In this document: positions 34,985 to 43,899 of the stretch, piece by piece
Layout of the letters: every line of letters begins with the position of its first letter
How positions within the stretch are numbered: position 1 is the stretch's first letter
NCBI GenBank assembly: GCA_965659715.1
Contig: CBFHXE010000001.1
Span: forward strand, 1-64,000
Direction: 5' to 3'
Length of the DNA stretch: 64,000 bases
Source of the DNA: CABZJG01 sp965659715
GTDB lineage: Bacteria; Pseudomonadota; Alphaproteobacteria; Rhodobacterales; Rhodobacteraceae
Notes under the pieces: generated by a model
Told to the model about the DNA's origin: nothing
The model's input: only the letters and a program-made list of their open reading frames with translations
The model's database searches: none
Program-made: the position numbers and the translations under genes

Positions 34985-35998
34985 TTATATTCGAACCGAG
35001 TGGCTGCCACGCTCGCGGTAAGGTGTTGTATCGTAATGCGCCCGATAACATTTTGAGAAATGTGAAGGCGATGCAAAACCACAAGCCAATGCCACATTGA
35101 TAACACTCATATTGGTTTGCATTAAAAGATTACGAGCCTTTTGTAGACGCAGTTCCATATAATACCGCTTGGGGCTGCGATTGAGGTAACGCCGAAACAA
35201 TCTTTCGAGTTGGCGGGTGGACATCCCGACATCCTTGGCCAAAACAGCTGGGCTAATGGGTTCTTCTATGTTTGTTTCCATCATCTGGATGACGGCGCTT
35301 AATTTGGGATGGCGCACCCCAATTCGTGTCGGGACAGAGAGCCTTTGGGTGTCTTGGTCAGTTCTAATCGAGCTGTATATCATTTGATCGGCAACAGCAT
35401 TTGCCAAATCTTCGCCATGGTCGTCGGCAATTATTTTAAGCATCAAATCAATTGAGGATGTACCACCCGCGGTTGTCATTCGTGTGCCGTCGGTAATGAA
35501 TACTGACTTAGTGAGATCCACTTCAGCAAATTCCTCGGAAAAACTATCTTGATTCTCCCAATGTATTGTTGCGCGTTTGCCATCCAAGATTCCGGCCCTG
35601 GCCATCGGGTAGGCCCCTGTGCAAAGACCTGCGATGGCCAAACCCCGTCGTGCTTCACGGCGAATCCAATTGAGAATTTTTTTCGTGGTATGGGTTTGAA
35701 TATTTACGCCGCCACATAAAATAATCGTGTCATCTCTTTTTAGCTCGATGAGATCACCATCAAGCTTGAAAGAAGTGCCCGCGGAACACGAAATTGTTTC
35801 CCCTCCTTCGCCAATAAATAACCAGCTGTATAGTGTGGTTTCCGCCATGCGATTGGCAATCCTAAGGGCGTCAAGCGCCGAGGCAAAAGACAACAAAGAA
35901 AAGCTCTCTATCAAAACAAATGCAAACCGCCGAGTTGTGGTCGGGGTCAAACGCGAGGGCGCTATTTGGGGTTGACTGCTCATAAGGCCACATTCCAT
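34985..35998 (-). CDS. GlxA family transcriptional regulator (DJ-1/PfpI-like plus AraC HTH)
   Basis: A 337-residue regulator. The N-terminal part is a class I amidotransferase-like domain (residues about 20-190, with GLAIAGLCTGAYPMARAGIL). The C-terminal part has two AraC-type HTH motifs (LAKDVGMSTRQLERLFRRYL near 255 and NVALACGFASPSHFSKCYR near 305). Relatives such as GbdR, CdhR and ArgR control catabolism of amines and amino acids. It lies upstream of livK on the same strand and may control the transporter, which is inferred. ATG 35983 (MSSQP) is an alternative start. Confidence 0.85.
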   Translation of the reverse strand: MECGLMSSQPQIAPSRLTPTTTRRFAFVLIESFSLLSFASALDALRIANRMAETTLYSWLFIGEGGETISCSAGTSFKLDGDLIELKRDDTIILCGGVNIQTHTTKKILNWIRREARRGLAIAGLCTGAYPMARAGILDGKRATIHWENQDSFSEEFAEVDLTKSVFITDGTRMTTAGGTSSIDLMLKIIADDHGEDLANAVADQMIYSSIRTDQDTQRLSVPTRIGVRHPKLSAVIQMMETNIEEPISPAVLAKDVGMSTRQLERLFRRYLNRSPKRYYMELRLQKARNLLMQTNMSVINVALACGFASPSHFSKCYRAHYDTTPYRERGSHSVRI

Positions 35999-36157
35999 TT
36001 AATCTAGTTGGCGCATTACATTCAAAAGCCTGACTTTATCAATACAATTGTTCAAAACTATTGCGATCCGTCAAGTGAGCTAAAAACATATATGGTTCTT
36101 TCAAAATCTTTTTCGTATAGATTGTAACAACAGTGAACAGTTGTCTTGGAGAATAAC

Positions 36158-37534
36158 ATGTCTGAGTGGCAAAAAACCGATTGGCGAAAAAAGCCTCGGG
36201 TGCAAATGCCCGAATATATCGATCAAAGTGCACTTCTGAAGGTTGAAGGCAAGTTGTCTAAGTATCCACCGCTGGTTTTTGCGGGCGAGGCGCGCAATTT
36301 AAAGGCCAAGTTAGCTGCTGCATCGCGCGGTGATGCTTTCTTGCTTCAAGGTGGCGACTGCGCAGAAAGTTTCGAACAATTCACTGCTGACGGAATTCGT
36401 GATACATTTAAGGTTCTTTTACAGATGGCAATGGTGCTTACCTTTGGTGCAAAGGTACCTGTTGTAAAACTTGGACGGATGGCGGGACAGTTTGCTAAAC
36501 CTCGCTCAGCGCCTACAGAGGTGCAAAATGGCGTGGAACTGCCCAGTTATCGCGGTGACATCATAAATGAACTGGCCTTTACCCCAGCAGCTCGTATCCC
36601 AGATCCTCAAAAGATGCTGCAAGCTTATACGCAATCAGCGGCCACTTTAAACTTGCTGCGCGCCTTCTCTACTGGCGGTTATGCCGATATGCATCAGGTC
36701 CATAGTTGGACATTAGGCTTTACTGAAAGTGAAAAGGCAGCCCAATACCGTCAAATGGCCCAGCGCATTAACGATGCATTGGACTTTATGAGTGCGGCTG
36801 GGATCGGATCCGATTCTGCCCAAGAATTGCGAACTGTTGATTTTTTCATCAGTCATGAGGCTTTGCTTCTGGAATATGAACAAGCGCTGACTCGGTTGGA
36901 TTCCACCTCAGGAAAATGGCTTGCTGGTTCAGGCCATTTAATTTGGATAGGGGATCGCACCCGACAGCCAGATGGAGCCCATGTCGAATTTTGTAAGGGC
37001 GTGCAAAATCCAATTGGCTTAAAATGTGGACCGAGCACCTCGGTTGAGGATTTAAAGGTTTTGATGGAAAAGTTGAATCCGGAAAATGAGGCTGGTCGTT
37101 TAACCTTAATTGCTCGTTTTGGCGCCGGCTCAGTAGGGGACCATCTGCCGCGTCTAATAAATGCAGTTAAGGAAGAAGGCGCAAATGTTTTGTGGACCTG
37201 CGATGCCATGCATGGAAATACAATAAAATCGTCCTCGGGCTATAAAACCCGACCATTTGACAGTGTCCTCAGAGAAGTTCGTGAATTTTTTGCCGTTCAT
37301 AGTGCCGAAGGCACCATACCGGGTGGCGTACACTTTGAAATGACAGGGCAGGATGTGACCGAATGTACAGGAGGTGTAAGGGAAGTTACCGACCAGGACC
37401 TTTCTGACCGTTATCATACGGCCTGTGATCCGCGTTTGAATGCAAGTCAATCGCTTGAGCTGGCATTTTTGGTGGCTGAAGAATTGGTCATGCATCGGGA
37501 GACGCAGAAAAAAAAGACTGCGGTGTCCGTGTAG
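36158..37534 (+). CDS. aroG: Class II 3-deoxy-7-phosphoheptulonate synthase
   Basis: A 458-residue plant-type (AroA II) DAHP synthase. Signatures are PPLVFAGEARNLK, LLQGGDCAESFEQF near 64, VVKLGRMAGQFAKPRS near 105, KCGPS near 290 and VLWTCDAMHGNT near 347. It condenses PEP and erythrose 4-phosphate, the entry to the shikimate pathway. ATG 36158 follows GGAG by six bases; TTG 36146 is the only longer start. It stands alone, with no clear terminator in the 95 bases that follow. Confidence 0.94.
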   Translation: MSEWQKTDWRKKPRVQMPEYIDQSALLKVEGKLSKYPPLVFAGEARNLKAKLAAASRGDAFLLQGGDCAESFEQFTADGIRDTFKVLLQMAMVLTFGAKVPVVKLGRMAGQFAKPRSAPTEVQNGVELPSYRGDIINELAFTPAARIPDPQKMLQAYTQSAATLNLLRAFSTGGYADMHQVHSWTLGFTESEKAAQYRQMAQRINDALDFMSAAGIGSDSAQELRTVDFFISHEALLLEYEQALTRLDSTSGKWLAGSGHLIWIGDRTRQPDGAHVEFCKGVQNPIGLKCGPSTSVEDLKVLMEKLNPENEAGRLTLIARFGAGSVGDHLPRLINAVKEEGANVLWTCDAMHGNTIKSSSGYKTRPFDSVLREVREFFAVHSAEGTIPGGVHFEMTGQDVTECTGGVREVTDQDLSDRYHTACDPRLNASQSLELAFLVAEELVMHRETQKKKTAVSV

Positions 37535-37629
37535 CGAGGCCAAATCAGTAAAGCAGTGCGTTTACGATTGAGGCAGTAGGTCTGGCGACCTTTATCATGG
37601 CCTCTTTGCTAGTGTGGTATTTGCAGCGA

Positions 37630-38128
37630 TTAGTTAATGTAGACTCGATTTCGTTCGATTACTCCTATTGCCTTTGTCGTGCGTGCATGCCTATCTAGAA
37701 GTGGGAACAAGCCAATGCTAAACAAAGACTTTTGGCAAGTCTTCAAGGCATCAGATTGGTATGTTTTTTTCCGCGGGACAGGGTCTTTAAAAAGTTCAGT
37801 TAAACAGCTTTTTAAACTCGGCAGAGTATTTGTGTAGACACGGCTTTTGCATCGGCTATGGACTGACAACTTTTCTAAACTTAATTTAGCAGATGCACCT
37901 ATAAATCGAAAAAATTTTATTTTCAGAGGCATAGTTAATCAGAAATATATATGGCAAAACTTCTTTCAATTTAACTGGGCGGATTTGTGAGCGCCAGGGA
38001 GTAGTTTTGCTAGCTGTTAACTCATCCCAGTAGATTTCCATTTGCTCAAGCGCTGAGGTGGGTCTTTTGTCACTTTTAGGATCAAGAAAGTCTCTTTTTT
38101 CTCTGTTAAATATATAAATGTTACTCAT
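37630..38128 (-). pseudogene. PAS_5-type (DUF1456-like rhodobacterial PAS) protein, frameshifted
   Basis: Two overlapping minus-strand frames together resemble the small PAS_5 proteins common in Rhodobacterales. The first (38128 to 37886) gives LEQMEIYWDELTASKTTPWR and RPVKLKEVLPYIFLINY; the second carries on with FRFIGASAKLSLEKLSV and LTELFKDP, and ends with LFPLLDRHARTTKAIGVI. Deleting one T from the six-T tract near 37911-37916 (A-run on the plus strand) joins them as NKIF-RFIGAS. Either the gene is a recent pseudogene or the assembly has a homopolymer error. The family call is by eye; its exact Pfam name should be treated as uncertain. Confidence 0.6.
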
Positions 38129-38326
38129 GTCTTTAAATCGCCGATTATGCTGGCCGCAGAGCTTTAAAATATAAAAGGGTAGGGCGTTTCGCTACTTTTC
38201 ACGAATTTAGTTCAAATTTGAATTGCATTGAACGTTAATCTTTATAAAGGGTTAACAAAATAATCTAACCCACTGACAACTTCAACAAAATAAGCTATCT
38301 AAGCATTATTGAAAAAGGAGATGACT

Positions 38327-39226
38327 TTGGTTCAATCAATGACAGGATTTGGTGCTGTAATAGGCGAAAACCAAACCCATAGCTGGGCAGCAGAGTTGCG
38401 CAGTGTGAACGGCAAAGGGCTGGACATAAAGATCAGAGTGCCTGATTGGATTGATGGTTTAGAGAGAGTAGTTCGAACACGATTAAAGCAGTTGATAAAG
38501 CGGGGCAATGTCACTTTGACAATCAAGTTGCAAAGTGATGAAAATGACCAAGCTGTCAGTCTATCTCTTGATCAAGGTGTTTTGATCAAAACATTGGATA
38601 ATATTGCAAAAATCGAGCAGCATGGGATGGATCAAGGCGTGTCATTTGCCCCATCAAAAGCCACGGATCTTTTGACGATCAAAGGCATTACGGAAAATAG
38701 AGTCTTGTCCCAAGAGCAGCTTGACACACTCTACAGTAAAATTTTGGCATCCCTGGACCCCCTCTATGAAGCGTTCATTGCTTCACGCTTATCAGAAGGC
38801 ACTCAGTTACTTAATGTTATAGGGTCTCAGTTGGACGCCCTAAAGACCGAACTGGAAAAGGCCAAGGCGCTTTTGGGCGCACGAGATGACCACATGCGCA
38901 GTCTTTTAAAAACACAGTCGGCAAAAATTCTTGAAAATACCACACAATTTGATGCACAGCGCATGGCACAAGAGGTGGCCTTGATCTTTGTGAAGTCGGA
39001 TGTAACCGAAGAATTGGATCGTTTGGCTGTTCATATTCAAGCTGCTTCTGATCTAATGAAGGCTGGGGGCGCAGTAGGCCGCCGCATGGAGTTTTTGATG
39101 CAGGAATTCAATCGAGAAGCAAATACCCTCTGCGCTAAAGCCCAATTTTCGGAGTTGACCAGCATCGGACTTGAAATGAAAGTCATAATAGATCAAATGC
39201 GAGAGCAAATTCAAAATCTGGAATAA
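38327..39226 (+). CDS. yicC: YicC family endoribonuclease
   Basis: A YicC protein of about 299 residues with SMTGFG at the N-terminus, AELRSVNGKGLDIKIRVP near 24 and the C-terminal DUF1732 core (RRMEFLMQEFNREANTLCAKA near 250). YicC proteins are RNA-processing endonucleases. AAGGAG at 38315-38320 touches ATG 38321 but stands six bases before TTG 38327, so the TTG start giving (M)VQSMTGFG is favoured. It is followed after 4 bases by gmk, a common pairing. Confidence 0.88.
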   Translation: MVQSMTGFGAVIGENQTHSWAAELRSVNGKGLDIKIRVPDWIDGLERVVRTRLKQLIKRGNVTLTIKLQSDENDQAVSLSLDQGVLIKTLDNIAKIEQHGMDQGVSFAPSKATDLLTIKGITENRVLSQEQLDTLYSKILASLDPLYEAFIASRLSEGTQLLNVIGSQLDALKTELEKAKALLGARDDHMRSLLKTQSAKILENTTQFDAQRMAQEVALIFVKSDVTEELDRLAVHIQAASDLMKAGGAVGRRMEFLMQEFNREANTLCAKAQFSELTSIGLEMKVIIDQMREQIQNLE

Positions 39227-39230
39227 ATGA

Positions 39231-39977
39231 ATGAGCGAGCCGACACGACGTGGACTATTAATTATACTCTCTTCGCCTTCTGGCGCGGGTAAATCGACCT
39301 TGGCAACGCGATTGCGAGAGTGGGATAGAGATATCGAGTTTTCCATATCGGCCACCACACGAACTCCTAGAGAGGGTGAAGCAAACGNNNNNNNNNNNNN
39401 NNNNNNNNNNNNNNNNNNNNNNNNNNNNNNNNNNNNNNNNNNNNNNNNNNNNNNNNNNNNNNNNNNNNNNNNNNNNNNNNNNNNNNGGAAAGAGTACTAC
39501 TTCCATGATCGTAAAACATTTGAGGCCCTGGTGTCTGAGGGAAAAATGCTTGAGCACGCCGAAGTTTTTGGTAATTTTTATGGCAGCCCAGAACAACCAG
39601 TAAGAGATGCCATTCTAGCGGGCAGGGATGTTTTGTTTGATGTCGATTGGCAAGGCGGCCAGCAAATCAAAAATTCGGTGCTTGGGCAGCATTGCGTTTC
39701 AATTTTTATTTTACCACCATCAATCAGTGAGCTGGAAAAGCGATTGATAACAAGGGCGTTAGACGCTCCAGAGGTAATAGAGGCACGGATGCAGAAATCC
39801 AAGGATGAGATTAGCCATTGGCCAGAATATGATTATGTTCTGGTCAATGATATGCTGGATACTACGGTTGAAAAGCTAAAGACTATCATCTCAGCAGAGA
39901 GGATGAGGCTATCCCAGCAGCCAGATATTGTTGATAGTATCCGCCAGTTAAATAATGAATTTGAGGATCGTAAATGA
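39231..39977 (+). CDS. gmk: Guanylate kinase (interrupted by an N run)
   Basis: Gmk converts GMP to GDP. The P-loop LSSPSGAGKST is near residue 13, FSISATTRTPREGEA near 37, and after the gap come EYYFHDRKTFEAL, LEHAEVFGNFYGSP and VLFDVDWQGGQQI. The frame is kept across 99 N. Joining the flanks directly reads EGEAN-G-KEYYF, the normal uninterrupted Gmk sequence, and gives about 215 residues, the usual size; with the N run it is 248. The gap is therefore probably an artefact rather than missing sequence. The end overlaps the next gene as ATGA. Confidence 0.92.
   Translation: MSEPTRRGLLIILSSPSGAGKSTLATRLREWDRDIEFSISATTRTPREGEANXXXXXXXXXXXXXXXXXXXXXXXXXXXXXXXXXXKEYYFHDRKTFEALVSEGKMLEHAEVFGNFYGSPEQPVRDAILAGRDVLFDVDWQGGQQIKNSVLGQHCVSIFILPPSISELEKRLITRALDAPEVIEARMQKSKDEISHWPEYDYVLVNDMLDTTVEKLKTIISAERMRLSQQPDIVDSIRQLNNEFEDRK
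39388..39486. other. Assembly gap of 99 N inside gmk
   Basis: A run of exactly 99 N, a multiple of three, lies within gmk. The bases either side, when abutted, restore a complete and conserved codon series (GCA AAC GGG AAA GAG). This suggests a scaffolding placeholder whose true length is zero. Confidence 0.9.
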
Positions 39978-40498
39978 CAATTTATACGCTTGGAAATAAG
40001 GCTCCCCAAATCTCCAGTTCTGCTTGGGTGGCGCCAGATGCAAATGTGATCGGCAATGTTGAGCTTAAAGAAAAGGTATCTGTTTGGTTCGGTGTGACAT
40101 TGCGAGGCGACAATGAACTAATCCACATTGGCGCTGGCAGTAATATCCAAGAAAATACGGTAATGCATACAGATTTAGGGTTTCCACTTCGGATTGGTAC
40201 CAATTGTACAATTGGCCACAAAGTCATGCTGCATGGATGTGAAGTGGGTGACAACTCATTGATAGGGATGGGAGCCATTGTTCTGAACGGGGCAAAAATT
40301 GGATCCAACTGTTTGATTGGTGCTGGTGCATTAATAACAGAAAACAAATCTATTCCAGATGGGACGCTGGTTGTTGGCGCACCTGGCAAAATAATTCGCT
40401 CTTTAAGCGGTGAAGAAATTATGTCGCTAGAGCAAAGTGCTCTACATTACCAACAAAATGCGGCACGGTTTATGGCCGATTTGAAAAGGATTAATTGA
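39974..40498 (+). CDS. Gamma carbonic anhydrase family protein
   Basis: A 174-residue left-handed beta-helix protein with hexapeptide repeats. Family landmarks are SVWFGVTLRGDNELIHIG near 36, SNIQENTVMHTD near 56 with a metal-binding His, and TIGHKVMLHGCEVGDN near 76 with two further His ligands. Members bind Zn or Fe, and some hydrate CO2 while others have different roles. It overlaps gmk by ATGA and is followed by metC, so these form one transcript. Confidence 0.9.
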   Translation: MTIYTLGNKAPQISSSAWVAPDANVIGNVELKEKVSVWFGVTLRGDNELIHIGAGSNIQENTVMHTDLGFPLRIGTNCTIGHKVMLHGCEVGDNSLIGMGAIVLNGAKIGSNCLIGAGALITENKSIPDGTLVVGAPGKIIRSLSGEEIMSLEQSALHYQQNAARFMADLKRIN

Positions 40499-40499
40499 G

Positions 40500-41678
40500 T
40501 TGAAACGAGACGCGACAACGTTCATTCGCCCAGTTGGGTTCCCCAAAAGTGCCAGCGGCCCGGTTGTCACGCCGCTTTCGCCATCGGTGGTATATGCATC
40601 GGATAGTCCTGATATGCTGGATGACCAATACGATGGGAAACTATCCGGGTTTACCTATGCGCGCGAGGGGCATCCAAATGGTCAGGCTCTTTCGCAAATT
40701 TTGGATCGGTTGGAAGCAGCAGAAAATGGGATTGTTACGGGGTCTGGAATGTCGGCCGTTACGAGCGCGATTTTGGCAACGCTGTCTAATGGGGATCATA
40801 TAATCGCGGGGGATCAGCTTTATGGGCGCTCGTTGCGGTTGATGGGCGAAGAATTGCCGCGTTTGGGTATTTCGGTTACGTTGGCCAACGCCTCGTCTAG
40901 TCAAGATATCGCCCGGGCAATAAAGCCAAATACTAAAATGGTTTTGATCGAGGGTATCTCTAATCCAACGTTGAGGGTCGCCGATTTAAATGGAATTTCT
41001 GCGATTTGCAAAGATGCTGGCATTTTACTGGCAGTTGATAACACCTTTACAACACCCAAAGCCTTTCAACCCTTAAAGCACGGCGCTGATATTGTCATTC
41101 ACTCAGTAACCAAGCTTCTAGCTGGGCATTCAGATGTCACTTTGGGATATGTTGTGGCAAAAGACTCTGATCTGAACAAACGCATGTATGATTTTGCTGT
41201 TACAACGGGTCTGACCGCAAGCCCCTTTGATTGTTGGTTGGCTGAACGCGGTTTATTAACTTTTGATTTAAGGTTTGAAAAAGCCCAAAAAACCGCTGAA
41301 AATTTGGCAGATGCATTGGCAATACATCCAAAAGTAGACCGTGTTCTATATCCAATGCGAAATGATCATCCAGATGTGAACCTTGCCAAAATACATTTTG
41401 AGGGAAACGGGTGCAATATGGTTAGTTTTGAATTGGTTGATAAGACACGTGCAGCGGCAAATCTGTTCACTCAACGTTTGGATGGCATTGCGTTTGCTCC
41501 GACCTTGGGGGATGTGGGAACCACGCTTAGCCATCCTGTAAGTTCATCACACCGCTCAATGATGCCTTCAGATCGTGAGAAAAACGGGATTAGCGAGGGA
41601 TTTTTTAGAGTTTCCGTTGGTTTAGAGACGCCTGAAGATTTGATTTCCGCATTTAAAAAAGCCCTCGATCAGTTGTGA
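40500..41678 (+). CDS. metC: Cystathionine beta-lyase
   Basis: A 392-residue PLP enzyme of the Cys/Met metabolism family. The Schiff-base Lys205 lies in HSVTKLLAGHSDV, with FTYAREGHPN near 51 and SHPVSSSHRSM near 342. Substrate preference within the family (beta-lyase, gamma-synthase or other) cannot be fixed by eye, but the pattern is closest to MetC of alphaproteobacteria. The start is TTG 40500, with AAAGGA ending nine bases upstream and no better codon nearby. Confidence 0.85.
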   Translation: MKRDATTFIRPVGFPKSASGPVVTPLSPSVVYASDSPDMLDDQYDGKLSGFTYAREGHPNGQALSQILDRLEAAENGIVTGSGMSAVTSAILATLSNGDHIIAGDQLYGRSLRLMGEELPRLGISVTLANASSSQDIARAIKPNTKMVLIEGISNPTLRVADLNGISAICKDAGILLAVDNTFTTPKAFQPLKHGADIVIHSVTKLLAGHSDVTLGYVVAKDSDLNKRMYDFAVTTGLTASPFDCWLAERGLLTFDLRFEKAQKTAENLADALAIHPKVDRVLYPMRNDHPDVNLAKIHFEGNGCNMVSFELVDKTRAAANLFTQRLDGIAFAPTLGDVGTTLSHPVSSSHRSMMPSDREKNGISEGFFRVSVGLETPEDLISAFKKALDQL

Positions 41679-41919
41679 GTTAGGGTATTTAAAGATCATC
41701 ATTTTTCATATTACCAAGTTTTTGAAATTCTAAATTTGAGGTGGTAACGCTGCAGTCATGGCAGTTATAACTATTTTGGTTTTCTCTGCCTTAGTTTTTC
41801 TCAAATTGCTTGCTTATAGAAATATATAAAAATCGAATTTATTATTTGAGGTTGTCCAAATATTATTAGGATATAAGTAGACCAAAAGAAGTTTTTAAAA
41901 TGTGTTGGAACAACAGCAG

Positions 41920-43179
41920 ATGATGATCGAGCAACGCAATTACTGGATGGAAATTTGTGCGGAAGAGTTTGAGGCGCCAGCACTTGGTGAACGCCTGATT
42001 GCAGATCTGGTGATTATCGGGGGCGGTTATACAGGCTGTGCAGCGGCCCTAGAAGCTGCAAAACTTGGATTAAATGTGATTTTACTGGAGGCAAAATTTT
42101 GCGGTTACGGCGGATCTGGTCGTAATGTTGGATTGGTAAACGCAGGTTTGTGGTTGCCACCGGATAAAGTCAAAGAAACAATGGGGGGTGCACCAGGAGA
42201 AAAATTGGTTGATGCGCTGTCGAAAGCCCCCAATCTTGTATTTGAGTTAATTGATGAAAATAAAATTCAATGTGATGCAAAGCGAAATGGGACAATACAC
42301 TGTGCACATAATGAAAAAGGTTTAAGCGACTTAAAGCTGCGCCACGCGCAATGGCAGGAAAGAAACGCGCCGGTGAGCTTACTAGATCAAAAACAAGTTG
42401 TAAAAATTACAGGAACTAAGTCTTATCATGGGGGTTTAATAGACCACAGGGCAGGGATCATACAGCCCCTTGGATATTTGCGCGGTCTCGCGAGGGCGGC
42501 CAAAGCCAAAGGTGCAAAAATATTCGAAAACTCCCCGGTTGTTCGGGTAGAGCATGGGAAAGGCTCTTGGTCAGTGAGCACACCAAATGGTGAGGTCGTC
42601 GCAAAAACCGTTTTATTTGCACAAAATGCCTATGCAGAAAAAGGTTTTGGAATGACCGCATCTAAAACTGCAATCGTGAATTACTTTCAAGCCGTTACTC
42701 ACAGCTTGCCTGACGATATATGGGCGGCCATACTGCCGCAGGACCAAGGATGTTGGGATACTGCGCCGATTATGACATCAGTGCGAAAAGCCCATAACAA
42801 TAGATTTGTAATTGGGGCAATGGGCCAACCGGCGGGGTTTGGTAGATATATCCATTTGAGTTGGGCTGAGAAAAAAATGGCAAAACTGTTTCCCGCATTG
42901 AAAACGGCAGGGTTTGAATCATATTGGAGTGGAAAGATTTCAATGAGTTCAAATTATATTCCCAAAATTATGCGTTTGGATAGCAATCTTTACAGCATTT
43001 TTGGCTATTCTGGCCGCGGTATCGGGCCAGGAACTTATTTTGGAACGCAGTTTGCTCGATATCTTTTGTCTAATTCCAAACAAACTTTACCTGTGGATAT
43101 TACTCATTCATACCGAGATCGCTCCCAAATGATAAAGACCCTTGTTTTTGAGATGGGGGCACGGATTTCACATTTGTGA
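41920..43179 (+). CDS. FAD-dependent oxidoreductase (DAO family, PuuB/OrdL-like)
   Basis: A 419-residue flavoprotein with the dinucleotide-binding motif LVIIGGGYTGCAAALEAAKLG near residue 30, the second FAD motif GYGGSGRNVGLVNAGLW near 62 and GYSGRGIGPGTYFG near 365. Relatives oxidise amines or amino acids, for example gamma-glutamylputrescine. ATG 41920 follows GGAA by nine bases; GTG 41902 is possible. The stop at 43177-43179 coincides with the edge of the mobile remnant, so the last few residues may have been altered. Confidence 0.82.
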   Translation: MMIEQRNYWMEICAEEFEAPALGERLIADLVIIGGGYTGCAAALEAAKLGLNVILLEAKFCGYGGSGRNVGLVNAGLWLPPDKVKETMGGAPGEKLVDALSKAPNLVFELIDENKIQCDAKRNGTIHCAHNEKGLSDLKLRHAQWQERNAPVSLLDQKQVVKITGTKSYHGGLIDHRAGIIQPLGYLRGLARAAKAKGAKIFENSPVVRVEHGKGSWSVSTPNGEVVAKTVLFAQNAYAEKGFGMTASKTAIVNYFQAVTHSLPDDIWAAILPQDQGCWDTAPIMTSVRKAHNNRFVIGAMGQPAGFGRYIHLSWAEKKMAKLFPALKTAGFESYWSGKISMSSNYIPKIMRLDSNLYSIFGYSGRGIGPGTYFGTQFARYLLSNSKQTLPVDITHSYRDRSQMIKTLVFEMGARISHL

Positions 43180-43399
43180 AAAAAAGGCGCCGGCTGAATT
43201 GGCGGCTAAGCGCGAATACGAAGCGTGGCCTTTGATAGAGGCTTACACGGGGCAGGGGATAGGATACTCTGGTACAGCCAGACAGCTCAACACGGTGGGC
43301 ATAAAGATGCCCTCCGAACGCTCGAGGCACGACAGAAAACGACCGGCGATGTGGTGCGCCAGCATCGGTCGAAACATCGTATTGAGGAGGAAGAAATGA
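43178..43399 (+). pseudogene. C-terminal fragment of a site-specific recombinase-like protein
   Basis: The frame shows REYEAWPLIEAYTGQGIGYS, TARQLNTVGIKMPSE and RPAMWCASIGRNIVLRR before a TGA at 43397. This resembles the HTH tail of large serine recombinases and related mobile-element proteins, where an ARQLN..GI.TP segment precedes a W..STVRNI.RR block. The catalytic part is missing: the fragment begins right at the stop of the FAD gene. Its end overlaps the next start as ATGA, so the pair was once an operon. The exact family is uncertain. Confidence 0.5.
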
Positions 43400-43899
43400 A
43401 CAGCCTAAACGTGATTGAGATACAGGAGTTGGAGGAAGAGTTTCGGCTGAGGTACTTGAGCTCTATCTGTGACTTAAACTTAAACTACGCCCGCCGCCGC
43501 AACACGCCGGAAGGTGCCACCAGATTACAGCAGTGGCTTAGGTCAACATTTCAGAAGGATGCCTTCGCTTGGGCGGTGGTGCGCGCGAAATGTGTCCGGC
43601 AGCCTGCAAGCCAATCTGAGCTGATGGCAATGACAAAAATCAGCCGCCAGAGCATATCGGAAATGATAAAGCATTGTTTGGCAGAGGGATGGGTTGAGGT
43701 TTTCTGCGGCGAGCGAAAAATGGGGGAAAAAGACGTAAAACATTGTAAAGGATCGTTAAAATACCAAGCCGGCGACGAGCTAATGCAGCTCGGCCAGTCA
43801 TTTATTGATCGCCACATCGAAACTACCGAGGACACGTTTATGAACTCAAACTGGGACGACTTGATGGCTATTCGTAAGGTGAGAGCAGCTATCCTCTAG
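43396..43899 (+). CDS. Helix-turn-helix (winged-helix) protein of a mobile remnant, function unknown
   Basis: A 167-residue protein with a strong ribosome site (GAGGAGG, five bases before ATG 43396). It contains a winged-helix-like segment near residues 73-110 (ASQSELMAMTKISRQSISEM, then GWVEVF), as in MarR-like or replication-initiator-associated regulators. I do not recognise the family. It is coupled to the recombinase fragment upstream and followed by decayed sequence, so it is probably a leftover of an integrated element that stayed intact. Confidence 0.65.
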   Translation: MNSLNVIEIQELEEEFRLRYLSSICDLNLNYARRRNTPEGATRLQQWLRSTFQKDAFAWAVVRAKCVRQPASQSELMAMTKISRQSISEMIKHCLAEGWVEVFCGERKMGEKDVKHCKGSLKYQAGDELMQLGQSFIDRHIETTEDTFMNSNWDDLMAIRKVRAAIL

